From positions 1 through 64,000 of the forward strand of contig DYPH01000006.1 of assembly GCA_020720045.1 (NCBI GenBank): a stretch of 64,000 nt of DNA, written 5' to 3'. Shown here one piece after another: positions 36,994 to 45,014 of this stretch. The stretch comes from Sorangium cellulosum. Its GTDB lineage: Bacteria > Myxococcota_A > Polyangia > Polyangiales > Polyangiaceae. Numbering within the stretch: the stretch's first letter is position 1; each line of letters opens with the position of its first letter. Made by a program: the position numbers and the translations under genes. The notes under the pieces are model-generated. The model saw only the letters and a list, made by a program, of their open reading frames with translations, did not search any database and was not told the origin of the DNA.

Positions 36994-38091
36994 ATGAAGC
37001 CCTTTCCGCCCGCCTTTGACGTCTCGCCCGGTCTGCGGACCGCGCTCGCTTCGGTCTTTGTGCTTCTCGCCGGCTGCACGACGACGAACGGCTCGTCGAG
37101 CGGCAACACGAGTTCGGGGACGACGAGCGGGAACACGAGCTCGGGGAACACGAGTTCGGGCAATACGAGCTCCGGCAATACGAGTTCCGGGAACACGAGT
37201 TCGGGCAATACAAGCTCCGGGAATACGAGTTCCGGGAACACGAGTTCCGGGAATACGAGTTCCGGTGGCACCGTCGATGCCGGCCCCGTCGACCCGCCGT
37301 GGGTTGCGCCCGTCCTCCCCGCCACGAGTGCTGGCTGTGGTGGAAACGCCACGGGGACGAGCCTTGCCGGGGCGATGAAGGCGACCCCCGCGGGACGCAG
37401 CTACCGCATCGTCGTTCCGACGAACTACAATGCCAACAAGGCCTACCCGGTCGTCTTCCTCTTTCACGGTTGGCAGACGAACGGCACCGACTTCAAATCC
37501 TGGTTTGAATTCGAGAAGTACGGCGCGCCGAACGGCCAGGCGATCATCGTGTACCCGGATGCCATCAATGGCCTTTGGGACCTCTCCGGAGCGAGCGATC
37601 TGACGTTCTTCGACGACATGAGCGCCCAGATTCAGGCGACCTACTGCACGAACCCCCAACGCACCTTCGCCCTCGGGTTCTCGTTTGGCGGCAAATTTAT
37701 CAATCATCTCGCATGCCACCGCGCCGGGTACGTGCGCGCCGCGAGCATCGGCGACGGGAGCGGCGGCGAACGGGGCCGGGACGGCTCCTGTGGTCGCCTC
37801 CCGATGCTGATTACCCACCGGCCGCCGGACCAGGACGAGCTTTACGCCTGGGGCGAGGAGAACGCCGAATATTGGGCCGGGAAGAACGGCTGCTCGTTGA
37901 ATCAGACCGACGTCCTCGACGCCCAGTACAAATGCAAGGAATTCCAAGGTTGTACCGACCCGGGGAAGGTCCTCTTCTGTACCGACGACGAAGACAAGTC
38001 GAAGATCCCCGGCTACGTGACCTACTGGGATCACACGGTTACTGAGCGTTTCCGCGCGTTGACGTGGACCTGGTTCGACACCTTCAAGTGA
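36994..38091 (+). CDS. PHB-depolymerase/feruloyl-esterase-like lipoprotein
   Basis: 365 residues. Lipoprotein signal (LRTALASVFVLLAGC), then about 55 residues of a pentapeptide repeat NTSSG, then an alpha/beta hydrolase of the LpqC/PhaZ type: VVFLFHGWQTNGTDFKSW (oxyanion region), nucleophile in GFSFGGKF and a late His in YWDHTV. It would hydrolyse esters on the cell surface. Several cysteines (CHRAG, CGRLP, YKCKEFQGCTD) suggest disulphides. Stands alone after sppA with a 142-base gap. Confidence 0.9.
   Translation: MKPFPPAFDVSPGLRTALASVFVLLAGCTTTNGSSSGNTSSGTTSGNTSSGNTSSGNTSSGNTSSGNTSSGNTSSGNTSSGNTSSGNTSSGGTVDAGPVDPPWVAPVLPATSAGCGGNATGTSLAGAMKATPAGRSYRIVVPTNYNANKAYPVVFLFHGWQTNGTDFKSWFEFEKYGAPNGQAIIVYPDAINGLWDLSGASDLTFFDDMSAQIQATYCTNPQRTFALGFSFGGKFINHLACHRAGYVRAASIGDGSGGERGRDGSCGRLPMLITHRPPDQDELYAWGEENAEYWAGKNGCSLNQTDVLDAQYKCKEFQGCTDPGKVLFCTDDEDKSKIPGYVTYWDHTVTERFRALTWTWFDTFK
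37099..37265. repeat. 15-bp repeat encoding NTSSG
   Basis: About eleven imperfect copies of a 15-base unit of the type AACACGAGTTCGGGG, varying mainly at third positions. The period keeps the frame, and the tract lengthens the linker between lipid anchor and esterase. A candidate for length variation by slippage. Confidence 0.9.
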
Positions 38092-38114
38092 ACGCAAGCG
38101 AGCTGTGACCTTGG

Positions 38115-38147
38115 AACGCCGCTGCGACTCTTCGTCGCGGCGGCGTT
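38115..38147 (+). terminator. Terminator-like hairpin after the esterase gene
   Basis: A 14-bp imperfect stem (AACGCCGC-T-GCGAC with GTCGC-G-GCGGCGTT) closes a TCTTC loop 23 bases after the stop. The following bases are only moderately T-rich, so efficiency is uncertain. Confidence 0.55.
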
Positions 38148-38201
38148 CGCGTCCTTGCTTCCGCGGCGCGCTTCTCTACAGTTACGCCGCCGCGGCCCAC
38201 T

Positions 38202-38681
38202 ATGCTCCCCCCTCCGCCCGCTCTTCTCGATTTCTACCGTGCCGAAGCTCCCGAATTTCAAGGGAAGCTGCTTCGCGCCGGCCTTGCGATCGCCGCCGGG
38301 GCGACGACGACCCTCGTCGGAAGCCTCTCCCTCTTTTACGGAGTTCCGTCCGGCTTCAAACCGGTTTTCGCCGTACTTGGGGCGGCCATTCTCCTCTACG
38401 GGCTCATCTGTGGCTTCGTTTCCTTGCCGCGACTTCTCGCCCACGACGCCTTCGTCGGCGTCCGCCGCGACGCACTGATGGTTTCGTCCGGCACCGGCCC
38501 CGCGCTGGTTTTCCCCTGGGACGACATCGCGCGCATCGCCCACGCTGAGGAGCGCCTCGTCGTCCACTTGCGAGACGGTGCGCCCCACGTCATCGACCAA
38601 AAATTCGGCCCGATCCCTGTTTCACACATCGCCCAAAAGCTCGAGTACCTGCGCCGAAAAGCGGCCATGAACCTGCTTTAA
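38202..38681 (+). CDS. Small membrane protein of unknown function
   Basis: 159 residues with two membrane helices (AGLAIAAGATTTLVGSLSLFYG and FAVLGAAILLYGLICGFVSL), then a cytosolic about 70-residue beta-rich part (GVRRDALMVSSG, FPWDDIARIAHAEERLVVHL) with the look of a bacterial PH-like domain. No catalytic motif. The ATG at 38202 is used. No functional link to neighbours is seen. Confidence 0.75.
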   Translation: MLPPPPALLDFYRAEAPEFQGKLLRAGLAIAAGATTTLVGSLSLFYGVPSGFKPVFAVLGAAILLYGLICGFVSLPRLLAHDAFVGVRRDALMVSSGTGPALVFPWDDIARIAHAEERLVVHLRDGAPHVIDQKFGPIPVSHIAQKLEYLRRKAAMNLL

Positions 38682-38765
38682 GAGCTCATTTGTGGCGTTT
38701 TGCCACATTGACGGAACGCTCGCGTGCGTGAGAGAGGCCCCTTCGAATTTCGAAAGGGAGTAGTC

Positions 38766-39193
38766 ATGCGAGCTTTTTTGTTGGTCGGCGTTGCGGCGTG
38801 TGTGGCGGCTACGTTCGCTACACGTGCGGCGCCGTAAAATGTGTTTTTGAAAATTTTAGGGTCTCTCGCGAACGGAGCGGCAGAATTGCCTTTGCCAAGG
38901 CGTACACCCATGAATTTGACGTGAGCGTCCATGGCGAGCCGACGAGTGTACGATTTTCCGCAGGTGGGAGAATTATCGTTAGTACAAGATCGGCAGAATT
39001 GACCATTGATGGTGCATCATCGATTTCGCGCATCGATCCGACGTACGGACGAATCATGTGCGTGGATGACGACAATACCATCTACACATTTTCGACCTAC
39101 CGCTTCGAAGTCTACAAGCACACTCCTGGTCCGATGCGGCAAGGCGTCGTCCCTGACAACGCCCCCGCCAAGGAATTTGCTGGCGTTCGACGG
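38766..39193 (+). pseudogene. Decayed secreted-protein gene
   Basis: A good ribosome site (AAAGGGAG) precedes an ATG at 38766 that encodes a perfect signal peptide (MRAFLLVGVAACVAATFATR), but the frame stops at TAA after 23 codons. Another frame from about 38830 to 39140 encodes a plausible protein with WD/PQQ-like beta features (THEFDVSVHGEPTSV, ELTIDGASSISRIDP, DDDNTIYTFSTYRFEV). A frameshift between signal and mature part is the simple explanation. Base use is less GC-rich than neighbours, and the downstream end runs into the palindromic element at 39151. Alternatively the 23-residue ORF is a leader peptide. Confidence 0.5.
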
Positions 39194-39199
39194 TCAGGG
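39151..39199. repeat. Palindromic element, copy at 39.2 kb
   Basis: Nested inverted repeat: CCCTGAC (39151-39157) pairs with GTCAGGG (39193-39199), and AACGCC (39159-39164) with GGCGTT (39182-39187). The core CCAAGGAATTTGCTGG matches the core of the 1.0-kb repeat read on the other strand. The stop codon of the lipoprotein gene on the minus strand lies in the right arm. Confidence 0.7.
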
Positions 39200-40135
39200 G
39201 GCGCAGGGGCCACCGGCGGCCGCATAGCGCGCGACGCTCTCGTGGCGGTTGGTTTCGACGACCGTGTCGCCGTCGAAGATCCAGTAGCGCCCGTAGGCGT
39301 CGATCGTCTCGTAGGTCTTCCCGTTGAACAGCGCGTCGAGTTTGTTCTCGAAGGCACAGTCGGCAGCGTGACCGGCGCAGGGGCCGGCCGCATAGCGGGC
39401 AACGTTTGAAAGCGGCTCGCTCGTAATTACTGTATTTCCTTGAAAAATCCAGTAGCGATTGCCGACGCTCATCGACTCGTAGGGGAGCCCTTGGAAGTCG
39501 ACGAAGACGCCGGTGTCAAAGCGGCACGCGCCTGCCGCTTGGCCGACGCAGGGGCCTGCTGCATAGCGCCCGACCGACTCCACCAACGCCCCGCCGACGG
39601 GAGCAATCGGAGTCTCTCCGTCGAATCGCCAGTATTTTCCGTAGGCTGTAATCGTTTCCACCAACGGAGAGCCCTGAAGCGGCGAGCTGAACGCAACATT
39701 ATCAAAGCGGCACGTGCCTGCGGCCTTCCCCGCGCACGGGCCCGTCGGCGCCGCGTAGCGCGCGACGGTGGTGAGATCCTTCGACTCGATCAGCGTATCC
39801 CCGTCGAAGATCCAATATTTGCCTTTGGCCGTAAGAGACTCGTAGTTCTTTCCATTGAAAGGGACGATGACACGCGTATCAAAGCTGCAGCCCGTCGGAA
39901 CGGTGCCCCCATCGCTGTTCGTCCCGCCGTCGGCGCCGCTGTCGCTCGGAGCCGCGTCGGCAGCCCCACCGGCATCACTCGGCGGGGGTGTTCCGCCGTC
40001 GACCGTCGAACTATCGCTCCCAGTTCCGGCATCTGTAGGGACTTCTGCGGGGCGATCGGCGCTGTACGAAGAACAGGCGACGACGCCCGCGAGAACCGTG
40101 ATCGGTGCGAGCCACGCGCGGAGCGAAACGTTCAT
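39194..40135 (-). CDS. Lipoprotein with four internal repeats
   Basis: 313 residues. Lipoprotein signal (WLAPITVLAGVVAC), a Ser/Asp/Gly-rich linker of about 60 residues, then four repeats of roughly 55 residues. Each holds a pattern like F-x-G-x-x-Y-E-S, G-(K/R)-Y-W-I-F-D-G-D-T, V-A-R-Y-A-A, G-P-C-x-G-x-A-A and C-x-F-(D/E). The paired cysteines may form disulphides and the aromatic/Asp motif resembles sugar-binding repeats, but no family is recognised. The ATG at 40135 directly precedes the signal. The last residues and stop lie within the palindromic element, so the C-terminus may have been altered by its insertion. Confidence 0.88.
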   Translation of the reverse strand: MNVSLRAWLAPITVLAGVVACSSYSADRPAEVPTDAGTGSDSSTVDGGTPPPSDAGGAADAAPSDSGADGGTNSDGGTVPTGCSFDTRVIVPFNGKNYESLTAKGKYWIFDGDTLIESKDLTTVARYAAPTGPCAGKAAGTCRFDNVAFSSPLQGSPLVETITAYGKYWRFDGETPIAPVGGALVESVGRYAAGPCVGQAAGACRFDTGVFVDFQGLPYESMSVGNRYWIFQGNTVITSEPLSNVARYAAGPCAGHAADCAFENKLDALFNGKTYETIDAYGRYWIFDGDTVVETNRHESVARYAAAGGPCAP

Positions 40136-40240
40136 GGCTCGCAAGGTACGGGGGGGGCGCCGGCGCTGTCGAGCATTGCTCGCCTCTACCGCGTCGACCG
40201 AGGGATTCGCGTGCAAAAAACAAATCCTATTGTTTGAGCT

Positions 40241-40846
40241 TCAATTGTAAAAGTGCACAATTGTTGGGCCGGGATCGACGACCCCCAATGCGACGAGAAG
40301 CCCCCAAATCCCGTTCACTACGATCAGCGGCGCGATGGAGCGCGCGACGTGGGGGAGGAGCACCTTCCACGACGACGACACCAATGGGGGCGCTGCACGG
40401 CGCGCGTCCCGGTAGGCGGCGAGGGCACCGAGGAAGGCTACGTAGGTAAATACGTGATTCCATGGACAGAACGGACAAAGCGCCGGGAGCTTCACGAGAA
40501 GCATCCAGAAGCGGACCGTGAGTACACTGGCGACCCCCAGCCAGACGGCGAGGGTACGTGCAAGATGCAGGCGATGTTCCGGGTAACGCCGGAGTCCAAC
40601 GAACCACCAGTGGGCGGCACCGAGGAAAAAACCGAGCCCAAGGGTGGCGTTCGGCACGAAGAAGGCCCGCGCCTCTGGCGTCACGAGCACCTGGTCGCAG
40701 TCGATGTGAGCCGTCCACGAGCAGAGGCCGGTGTGCGCGACGACCCACGGATCCGGCGCCCCGTGCAACGCCAGGTATCTCCATGCAAGATACACGCAAT
40801 CGGCGACGGCGACGAGCAGTGCAAGCTCCAGCGATCTCGGCCTCAT
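40241..40846 (-). CDS. VKOR-family membrane thiol oxidoreductase
   Basis: 201 residues with four or five membrane helices. It has the expected cysteines: Cys42 and Cys50 in the loop (GLCSWTAHIDC) and the active-site CPFC at 124-127. Bacterial VKOR homologues reoxidise DsbA-like proteins using quinone, giving disulphide bonds in exported proteins. No DsbA-like domain is fused or adjacent. The start ATG overlaps the HAD gene stop (ATGA), so it is the last gene of a three-gene operon. Confidence 0.88.
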   Translation of the reverse strand: MRPRSLELALLVAVADCVYLAWRYLALHGAPDPWVVAHTGLCSWTAHIDCDQVLVTPEARAFFVPNATLGLGFFLGAAHWWFVGLRRYPEHRLHLARTLAVWLGVASVLTVRFWMLLVKLPALCPFCPWNHVFTYVAFLGALAAYRDARRAAPPLVSSSWKVLLPHVARSIAPLIVVNGIWGLLVALGVVDPGPTIVHFYN

Positions 40847-41601
40847 CGCGCGGCCGCCGCGAGAAGAGCCTCAGCCACCGCCCGCGCGCTCGCCGCCCGG
40901 GGTACGTCTGTATATTGGCCTTCCCAGTGGCTGAAAGGGTCAATGAGCGCGACGCGAAACCCAGCCGCTTTCCCGCCTACAATATCGGTAGAGATCATGT
41001 CTCCCAGATGAAGCGATTCATCGGCGGCGACCCCGGCACGCGTGAGAGCACGTTCGAAAAATACCGGATCCGGCTTGGCGACCCCTTCGAGCCCCGAGTC
41101 GAGGACGAAGTCAAAACAGTCGGTATATCCGACGCGGTCTAGGAACAGCGCCAGCATTCCTTCCGAGTTCGAAGAGACACAGATCTTGATCGATGTATTT
41201 CGCCGAAGATCGCGTAGCGCCTCCGGCAAACCCTCCGGGACCGCGCACCAGAGGTTGTGGGCGACGTGTTCGTTCCAGAGGCGATCGAGGAGCCCGGAGA
41301 TCGCGTCGCGGGGGACGCCGCAACAGAGGAGCGTCGTGCCGACCATCGCCCCCCAGCCGTCGGCCCCCGGTTCGTTCTCCGCCACGAAGGGGAATCGATG
41401 AAGATCGCCGTTCGCCGCGAGCCGCTTCGCCTGCCCCTCCGTGCGCACCAACATCCGCGCCGGCGCCCGGTAGCCGGCCGCTTCGACGAGGGTCGACAGG
41501 CGCGCATGGTCCAGAAAAATAAGGACATTTCCCGCATCGAGCGAGAGGAGTCGCACCCCTTCGAGGAGGGCAGGGGCGAGGTTTAGTGTATTTTGCAACA
41601 T
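40843..41601 (-). CDS. HAD-superfamily hydrolase
   Basis: 252 residues. Motif I LSLDAGNVLIFLD (Asp22; the second usual Asp is Gly), motif II VSSNSEG, Lys in VAKPDPVFFERAL and motif IV LGDMISTDIVGG. Cap region from about 30 to 120. A subclass like YjjG/phosphoglycolate phosphatases is likely; loss of the second motif-I Asp is compatible with phosphonatase- or dehalogenase-type chemistry, so the reaction is open. It lies three bases after the RelA/SpoT gene. Confidence 0.85.
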   Translation of the reverse strand: MLQNTLNLAPALLEGVRLLSLDAGNVLIFLDHARLSTLVEAAGYRAPARMLVRTEGQAKRLAANGDLHRFPFVAENEPGADGWGAMVGTTLLCCGVPRDAISGLLDRLWNEHVAHNLWCAVPEGLPEALRDLRRNTSIKICVSSNSEGMLALFLDRVGYTDCFDFVLDSGLEGVAKPDPVFFERALTRAGVAADESLHLGDMISTDIVGGKAAGFRVALIDPFSHWEGQYTDVPRAASARAVAEALLAAAAR

Positions 41602-41604
41602 GAC

Positions 41605-42720
41605 CTAGAGGACCTCGCGAAACGCTTCGACGAGCTGGGAGGCGACCCGCTGCGCGGCCCGTTCGTCGTCGGGATAATCGAGCTCGCGATAGAGCCGCGC
41701 TAGCCGCTCCACCTTGTTGATGCCGAGGTTTTCTGCCTCCAACACCGCGACGTGGGCGAGGAAAAACAGCGAGTAGCCGGCCATCACCTTCGTCATGCGC
41801 TCTGGCGAGAGCGACCACTCGGCGGTCGCGAAGGTGAAGTAGGGCTCGACCATCGCGAGGATCTCCTTCCGGTAGCGCCGCAGGCCGAGGCGGGCATCGG
41901 CGACCGTGGAGATCCCCGACGCATGAAGCATTTTTAGCAAGTATTCCGGGAAGAAAGGCGTGTCGCCGCAGGGCTTTCCGAGGAGGTCGGCGAGGGCGCG
42001 ATCCAGGGCGCGTGCCTCCCCGCAGGCGAGGAGTGAGTCGAGGGTGAGCCGATCCAGCGGGAGCGCGTCGTCGCTCGCGAGGCGGGCCGGCAGCTGGGCG
42101 GCATAGCTCTCTAGCTCGCGACGAATCGCGACGAATTCCTGGTCGGCGAGCTCAAGCAGACCGGCGAGGCGCTGAAAGCGGCGGCGCACGATGGTCGGCA
42201 CCGCGGCGGCGGTCTTGTAGCCGAGGTCGTGCTCGATCTCCGCCCAGGCGTGCTCGAGCATCGTGCGCACCTGAATCTCGCAGCGAGATAGGTGTGGAGT
42301 GCATGCAAGCTCTGAAGCGCGGGCGGCGAGAGCGAGCCGGCAGACGTAGTGGAGTGAGCGGTAGCCGAAGCGATCGTCGGCCGATGCAGCTCGTTTGTCG
42401 ACCGAATTAACAAAGTCGACGGGGAGCCGCTCTTCAATCAGAGATCCTACGCGATCAATGCCATCTTCGAAGTAGGTGATGACCCGCAGGCCGACGAGGT
42501 CGGTGACGTCCCAAAGGGCACGATAGGTGCGGTCTGGGCGGGCAAGCTTCCGCGCTAGGCTCTCCCGGGACTTGACCCGAAAGGTGACCGAATGGACTTT
42601 GATCGGCGAATCTGACCCCTTTGGGAGCCAGCTCGAAAGGCGCTCACAAAGGGCCCGCGCCTGCTCATGAAGGGCAGGCACGACCCGGTCGTATTCGGCA
42701 AGGAGGGCGTCGTGGTCCAT
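41605..42720 (-). CDS. RelA/SpoT-domain nucleotide synthetase
   Basis: 371 residues, the synthetase domain alone, without HD hydrolase, TGS or ACT domains. Motifs: VTFRVKSRESLARKLARP, TDLVGLRVITYFEDGIDRV, RFGYRSLHYVCRL and EIQVRTMLEHAWAEIEHDLGYK. The last two are the pyrophosphate-transfer centre. A helical C-terminal part of about 170 residues follows. Could make (p)ppGpp or a related alarmone; some family members are toxins that pyrophosphorylate tRNA, but no antitoxin-like gene is adjacent. ATG at 42720 with AAGGGGGG upstream. It heads the operon with the HAD and VKOR genes. Confidence 0.9.
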   Translation of the reverse strand: MDHDALLAEYDRVVPALHEQARALCERLSSWLPKGSDSPIKVHSVTFRVKSRESLARKLARPDRTYRALWDVTDLVGLRVITYFEDGIDRVGSLIEERLPVDFVNSVDKRAASADDRFGYRSLHYVCRLALAARASELACTPHLSRCEIQVRTMLEHAWAEIEHDLGYKTAAAVPTIVRRRFQRLAGLLELADQEFVAIRRELESYAAQLPARLASDDALPLDRLTLDSLLACGEARALDRALADLLGKPCGDTPFFPEYLLKMLHASGISTVADARLGLRRYRKEILAMVEPYFTFATAEWSLSPERMTKVMAGYSLFFLAHVAVLEAENLGINKVERLARLYRELDYPDDERAAQRVASQLVEAFREVL

Positions 42721-42743
42721 CGCCCCCCTTCTCTAACTGGCTT

Positions 42744-43409
42744 CTAGCGGCGAAGCCCGAGCAACAACGAAAGAGCGCTCGCCACGAGGACGGCGGCGCC
42801 CACCAGCGGCAGCGCCAGACTCGGGGCGAGAAAGGCGCTGACGACTCCAAAAAGTCCCGTGAGTACGTAGAGATGCCCTGCACGCCTGTGGACGCGCGCC
42901 CAGAGTTCCGGGTCGGCGAGCGTCGCCGATGTGCGAATGCCGACGAAGCGATTCCGCGGGACCTTCGGGAGGAGGAGCCCGAGAGCGAACAGAAAAATCG
43001 CGAGGAGGAGGGCCAGCGGGGCGAGGCTCTTTCCGCCGCCCCCGAGGAGGCCGACGGCGCGCACAGCCAGGCCGCCGTAGATCGCAACGACGAAGAGGGC
43101 GCTGCCATGAAGCGCGGTGGCGACGGGTTTGCCCCCTTCACGTGCGCGCTCGTTCGCAACCGCCTGCGAATTCTCTGGCGATCGCGCGATTCCGAGGGCG
43201 GTGAGCACCGTTGTGAGCACAACGCCAGAGACGCAGAAGGCGGCCCGCGACATCGTGCCGTTGGGCGTTCCGTCGAGGGCGAAGTGGGTCTCCAGTTCGC
43301 CGGGCAAATAGCGGTAGAGTGCAACCATTGCTGCACCAAGCATCGCCGGGAGGAGGAGTGGTGCAAACCGGGCAGGGGATGGCGCCGGGGAGGACGGGAT
43401 CGTAAGCAT
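42744..43409 (-). CDS. sdpI: SdpI-family membrane protein
   Basis: 221 residues with about six membrane helices, a DUF1648-like start (LETHFALDGTPNGTMSR) and the SdpI signature RNRFVGIRTSATLADPELWARVHR. In Bacillus subtilis SdpI gives immunity to the SdpC killing peptide and signals to SdpR. Many bacteria hold only this pair, as here. Between 43142 and 43195 the sequence matches the palindromic element in an alternative frame (AIAREFAGGCERART), while the gene frame reads ARSPENSQAVANER, so the loop may derive from an insertion. AAAGGAATTTTCA precedes the ATG. Confidence 0.88.
   Translation of the reverse strand: MLTIPSSPAPSPARFAPLLLPAMLGAAMVALYRYLPGELETHFALDGTPNGTMSRAAFCVSGVVLTTVLTALGIARSPENSQAVANERAREGGKPVATALHGSALFVVAIYGGLAVRAVGLLGGGGKSLAPLALLLAIFLFALGLLLPKVPRNRFVGIRTSATLADPELWARVHRRAGHLYVLTGLFGVVSAFLAPSLALPLVGAAVLVASALSLLLGLRR
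43142..43195. repeat. Palindromic element remnant inside sdpI
   Basis: The minus strand around 43142-43195 matches the core of the 1.0-kb repeat (CGCCAG-GAATT-GC-GGCGGT-GCGAACG with a few changes). It is read in a different frame by sdpI. Confidence 0.6.
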
Positions 43410-43420
43410 TGAAAATTCCT

Positions 43421-43783
43421 TTACGTAGGACGCTTGGGGCGCCGGTCTGCGGACGGCAGTTCTCCGGCTGCGTCGCGAGAGACGGCGGGCCCACCAGGAC
43501 TGGGGCGCGTGCTCGCGAGGTCGAGAATCTCGGCGGCGAGTTCTTCGAGGAGGTTGGTTTGAAGGGTGTAGACGACACGCGTTCCGCGCCGCTCCGAGCG
43601 GACGAGACCCGCCTCTTCGAGGGTGCGGAAGTGGTGGGAGAGCGTCGCTTTGCTGATGGCGAAGTGCTCGGCGATCTCGCCAGCGCCGAGGGAGCCTTTG
43701 CGGAGCAGGCGTAGGATGCCGCGGCGGGTCGGGTCTCCGAGGGCGCGGAACAGATCGGACTGGGTTTCGTGGGGCGGCGTCAT
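43421..43783 (-). CDS. sdpR: SdpR-type ArsR-family repressor
   Basis: 120 residues. Winged helix over residues 1-90: LFRALGDPTRRGILRLLRKG, recognition helix ISKATLSHHFRTLEEAGLV and wing VRSERRGTRVVYTL. No metal-binding Cys, as in SdpR. Normal members end near residue 92; here the C-terminus is extended by about 28 residues, of which GGPAVSRDA comes from the palindromic element in the same frame used in the gene at 47-1243. It lies 11 bases before sdpI. It should bind the palindrome at 43792-43805 and repress its own operon. Confidence 0.92.
   Translation of the reverse strand: MTPPHETQSDLFRALGDPTRRGILRLLRKGSLGAGEIAEHFAISKATLSHHFRTLEEAGLVRSERRGTRVVYTLQTNLLEELAAEILDLASTRPSPGGPAVSRDAAGELPSADRRPKRPT
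43470..43494. repeat. 25-bp exact copy of the palindromic element in sdpR
   Basis: These 25 bases, from GCGTCGCGAGAG to GCGGGCCCAC, are identical to 1086-1110 and 1161-1185. Flanks out to about 43436-43513 are also similar (the unit's GGGGCGCG right edge). Confidence 0.88.
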
Positions 43784-43791
43784 TCGATAGG

Positions 43792-43805
43792 TGTCTAATT
43801 AGACA
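43792..43805. promoter_or_regulatory. Operator palindrome of the sdpR-sdpI operon
   Basis: A perfect 14-bp inverted repeat, TGTCTAATTAGACA, lies 8 bases upstream of the sdpR start codon. Its size, AT-rich centre and place fit an ArsR-type autoregulatory site that blocks transcription or initiation. Confidence 0.8.
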
Positions 43806-43997
43806 TTGATCGAAATGACGCAAGCCGGATTTTCGCCACGGCCGTCCCCCTCGCTGCGCGAGGACGGATCGTGGCCTCGAACGGGGCCCGCGAATGGCGC
43901 ACTTGCCCTTTGCAACAGAGGGCGCTGCACAGGTATGGATCGCAGCCTTTCGCGCGGCTCTTCCGCGCGCGCCCTCAGCCCTTTCCCCGGAGCTTCC

Positions 43998-45014
43998 GTG
44001 ACCGCCTCCCCCTTCTGGACCTACCGCCCGACCTTCGTCACCGGAGGGACCGGCCTCGTCGGAAGCTGGCTCGTCCGCCGCCTGGTCGACCTCGGCGCTG
44101 ACGTCGTCTGCCTCGTCCGCGACTGGGTCCCCGCCAGTGAATTGCTGGCCGGAACGACGACCGACGGAAGCGCCAAGCTCGCTGGCAAGGTGCGCATCGT
44201 CCGGGGCGACATCCGCGATCAGGCACTGATGGAGCGGGTCCTCGGCGAATACGAAATCGACACCGTCGTTCACCTCGCTGCGCAGACGATCGTCGGAATC
44301 GCGAACCGCAATCCGATTTCGACCTTCGAAACCAACATTCAGGGGACGTGGTCGGTCCTCGAAGCGTGCCGTCGTAGTCCGAAGGTCAAACAGATTGTTG
44401 TCGCCTCAAGCGACAAGGCATACGGCGATTGCGACACGCTCCCCTACGACGAATCGACCCCCCTCGATGGCATCAACCCCTACGATGTGTCGAAGAGCTG
44501 TTCAGACCTGCTCACGCGTAGCTACGCGAAAAGCTTTGGACTTCCCGTCGTGACGACCCGTTGCGGGAACTTCTATGGCGGCGGTGATTTGAACTGGAAC
44601 CGGATTGTCCCAGGGACGATCCGAAGCGTTCTCAACGGAGAGCGCCCGGTCATTCGCTCGGATGGCACGTTTATCCGCGACTATTTCTACGTGGAAGATG
44701 GCGCTTACGCATACACGCTGCTCGCGGAAGAACTGGCAAAGAACCCGGAACTTCGCGGTGAGGCCTATAACTTCTCCAACGAGATCCAGGTCGACGTCCT
44801 CAGCCTTGTGAAGAAGATCGGCCAGGCGCTCGGGCGCGACATCGACCCGGACGTCCGCAACGAAGCCTCCAACGAAATCCGCCACCAGTATCTTTCCGCG
44901 GAGAAAGCCCGGAAAGCCTTCAACTGGAAGCCGCTCTTCACCCTGGAAGAGGGGCTCGCCCGTACGGCGACTTGGTACAAACAGCATCTCGAATCCAGCA
45001 AGAGGTCCTCGTGA
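43998..45014 (+). CDS. rfbG: CDP-glucose 4,6-dehydratase-like SDR enzyme
   Basis: 338 residues. Rossmann start [18 protein letters not shown], catalytic Ser/Tyr/Lys ([11 protein letters not shown] then [13 protein letters not shown]: Tyr and Lys spaced YxxxK), and family segments [23 protein letters not shown] and [19 protein letters not shown] typical of RfbG. Converts CDP-glucose to CDP-4-keto-6-deoxyglucose with bound NAD. GTG 43998 is preceded by GGAG; the frame is open back to 43806 with an improbable leader. First gene of the sugar operon, overlapping the methyltransferase by GTGA. Confidence 0.9.
   Translation: MTASPFWTYRPTFVTGGTGLVGSWLVRRLVDLGADVVCLVRDWVPASELLAGTTTDGSAKLAGKVRIVRGDIRDQALMERVLGEYEIDTVVHLAAQTIVGIANRNPISTFETNIQGTWSVLEACRRSPKVKQIVVASSDKAYGDCDTLPYDESTPLDGINPYDVSKSCSDLLTRSYAKSFGLPVVTTRCGNFYGGGDLNWNRIVPGTIRSVLNGERPVIRSDGTFIRDYFYVEDGAYAYTLLAEELAKNPELRGEAYNFSNEIQVDVLSLVKKIGQALGRDIDPDVRNEASNEIRHQYLSAEKARKAFNWKPLFTLEEGLARTATWYKQHLESSKRSS

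Noticed and set aside
37099-37265. Short regular repeats as a possible CRISPR array
   Set aside because: The units are contiguous 15-mers without spacers and encode NTSSG in a lipoprotein linker.
41605-42720. RelA/SpoT gene as a toxSAS toxin
   Set aside because: No small antitoxin gene overlaps or precedes it; the neighbours are an SdpI gene upstream and a HAD gene downstream. Toxicity is not excluded but not supported.
44132-44151. Another copy of the palindromic element (GCCAG-TGAATTG-CTGGC) in the dehydratase gene
   Set aside because: Only the inner palindrome is alike, and the encoded residues fit the family here, so chance or convergence is as likely. The partial match CGCCAAGGAATTT at about 12808 in the GT39 gene was dropped for the same reason.
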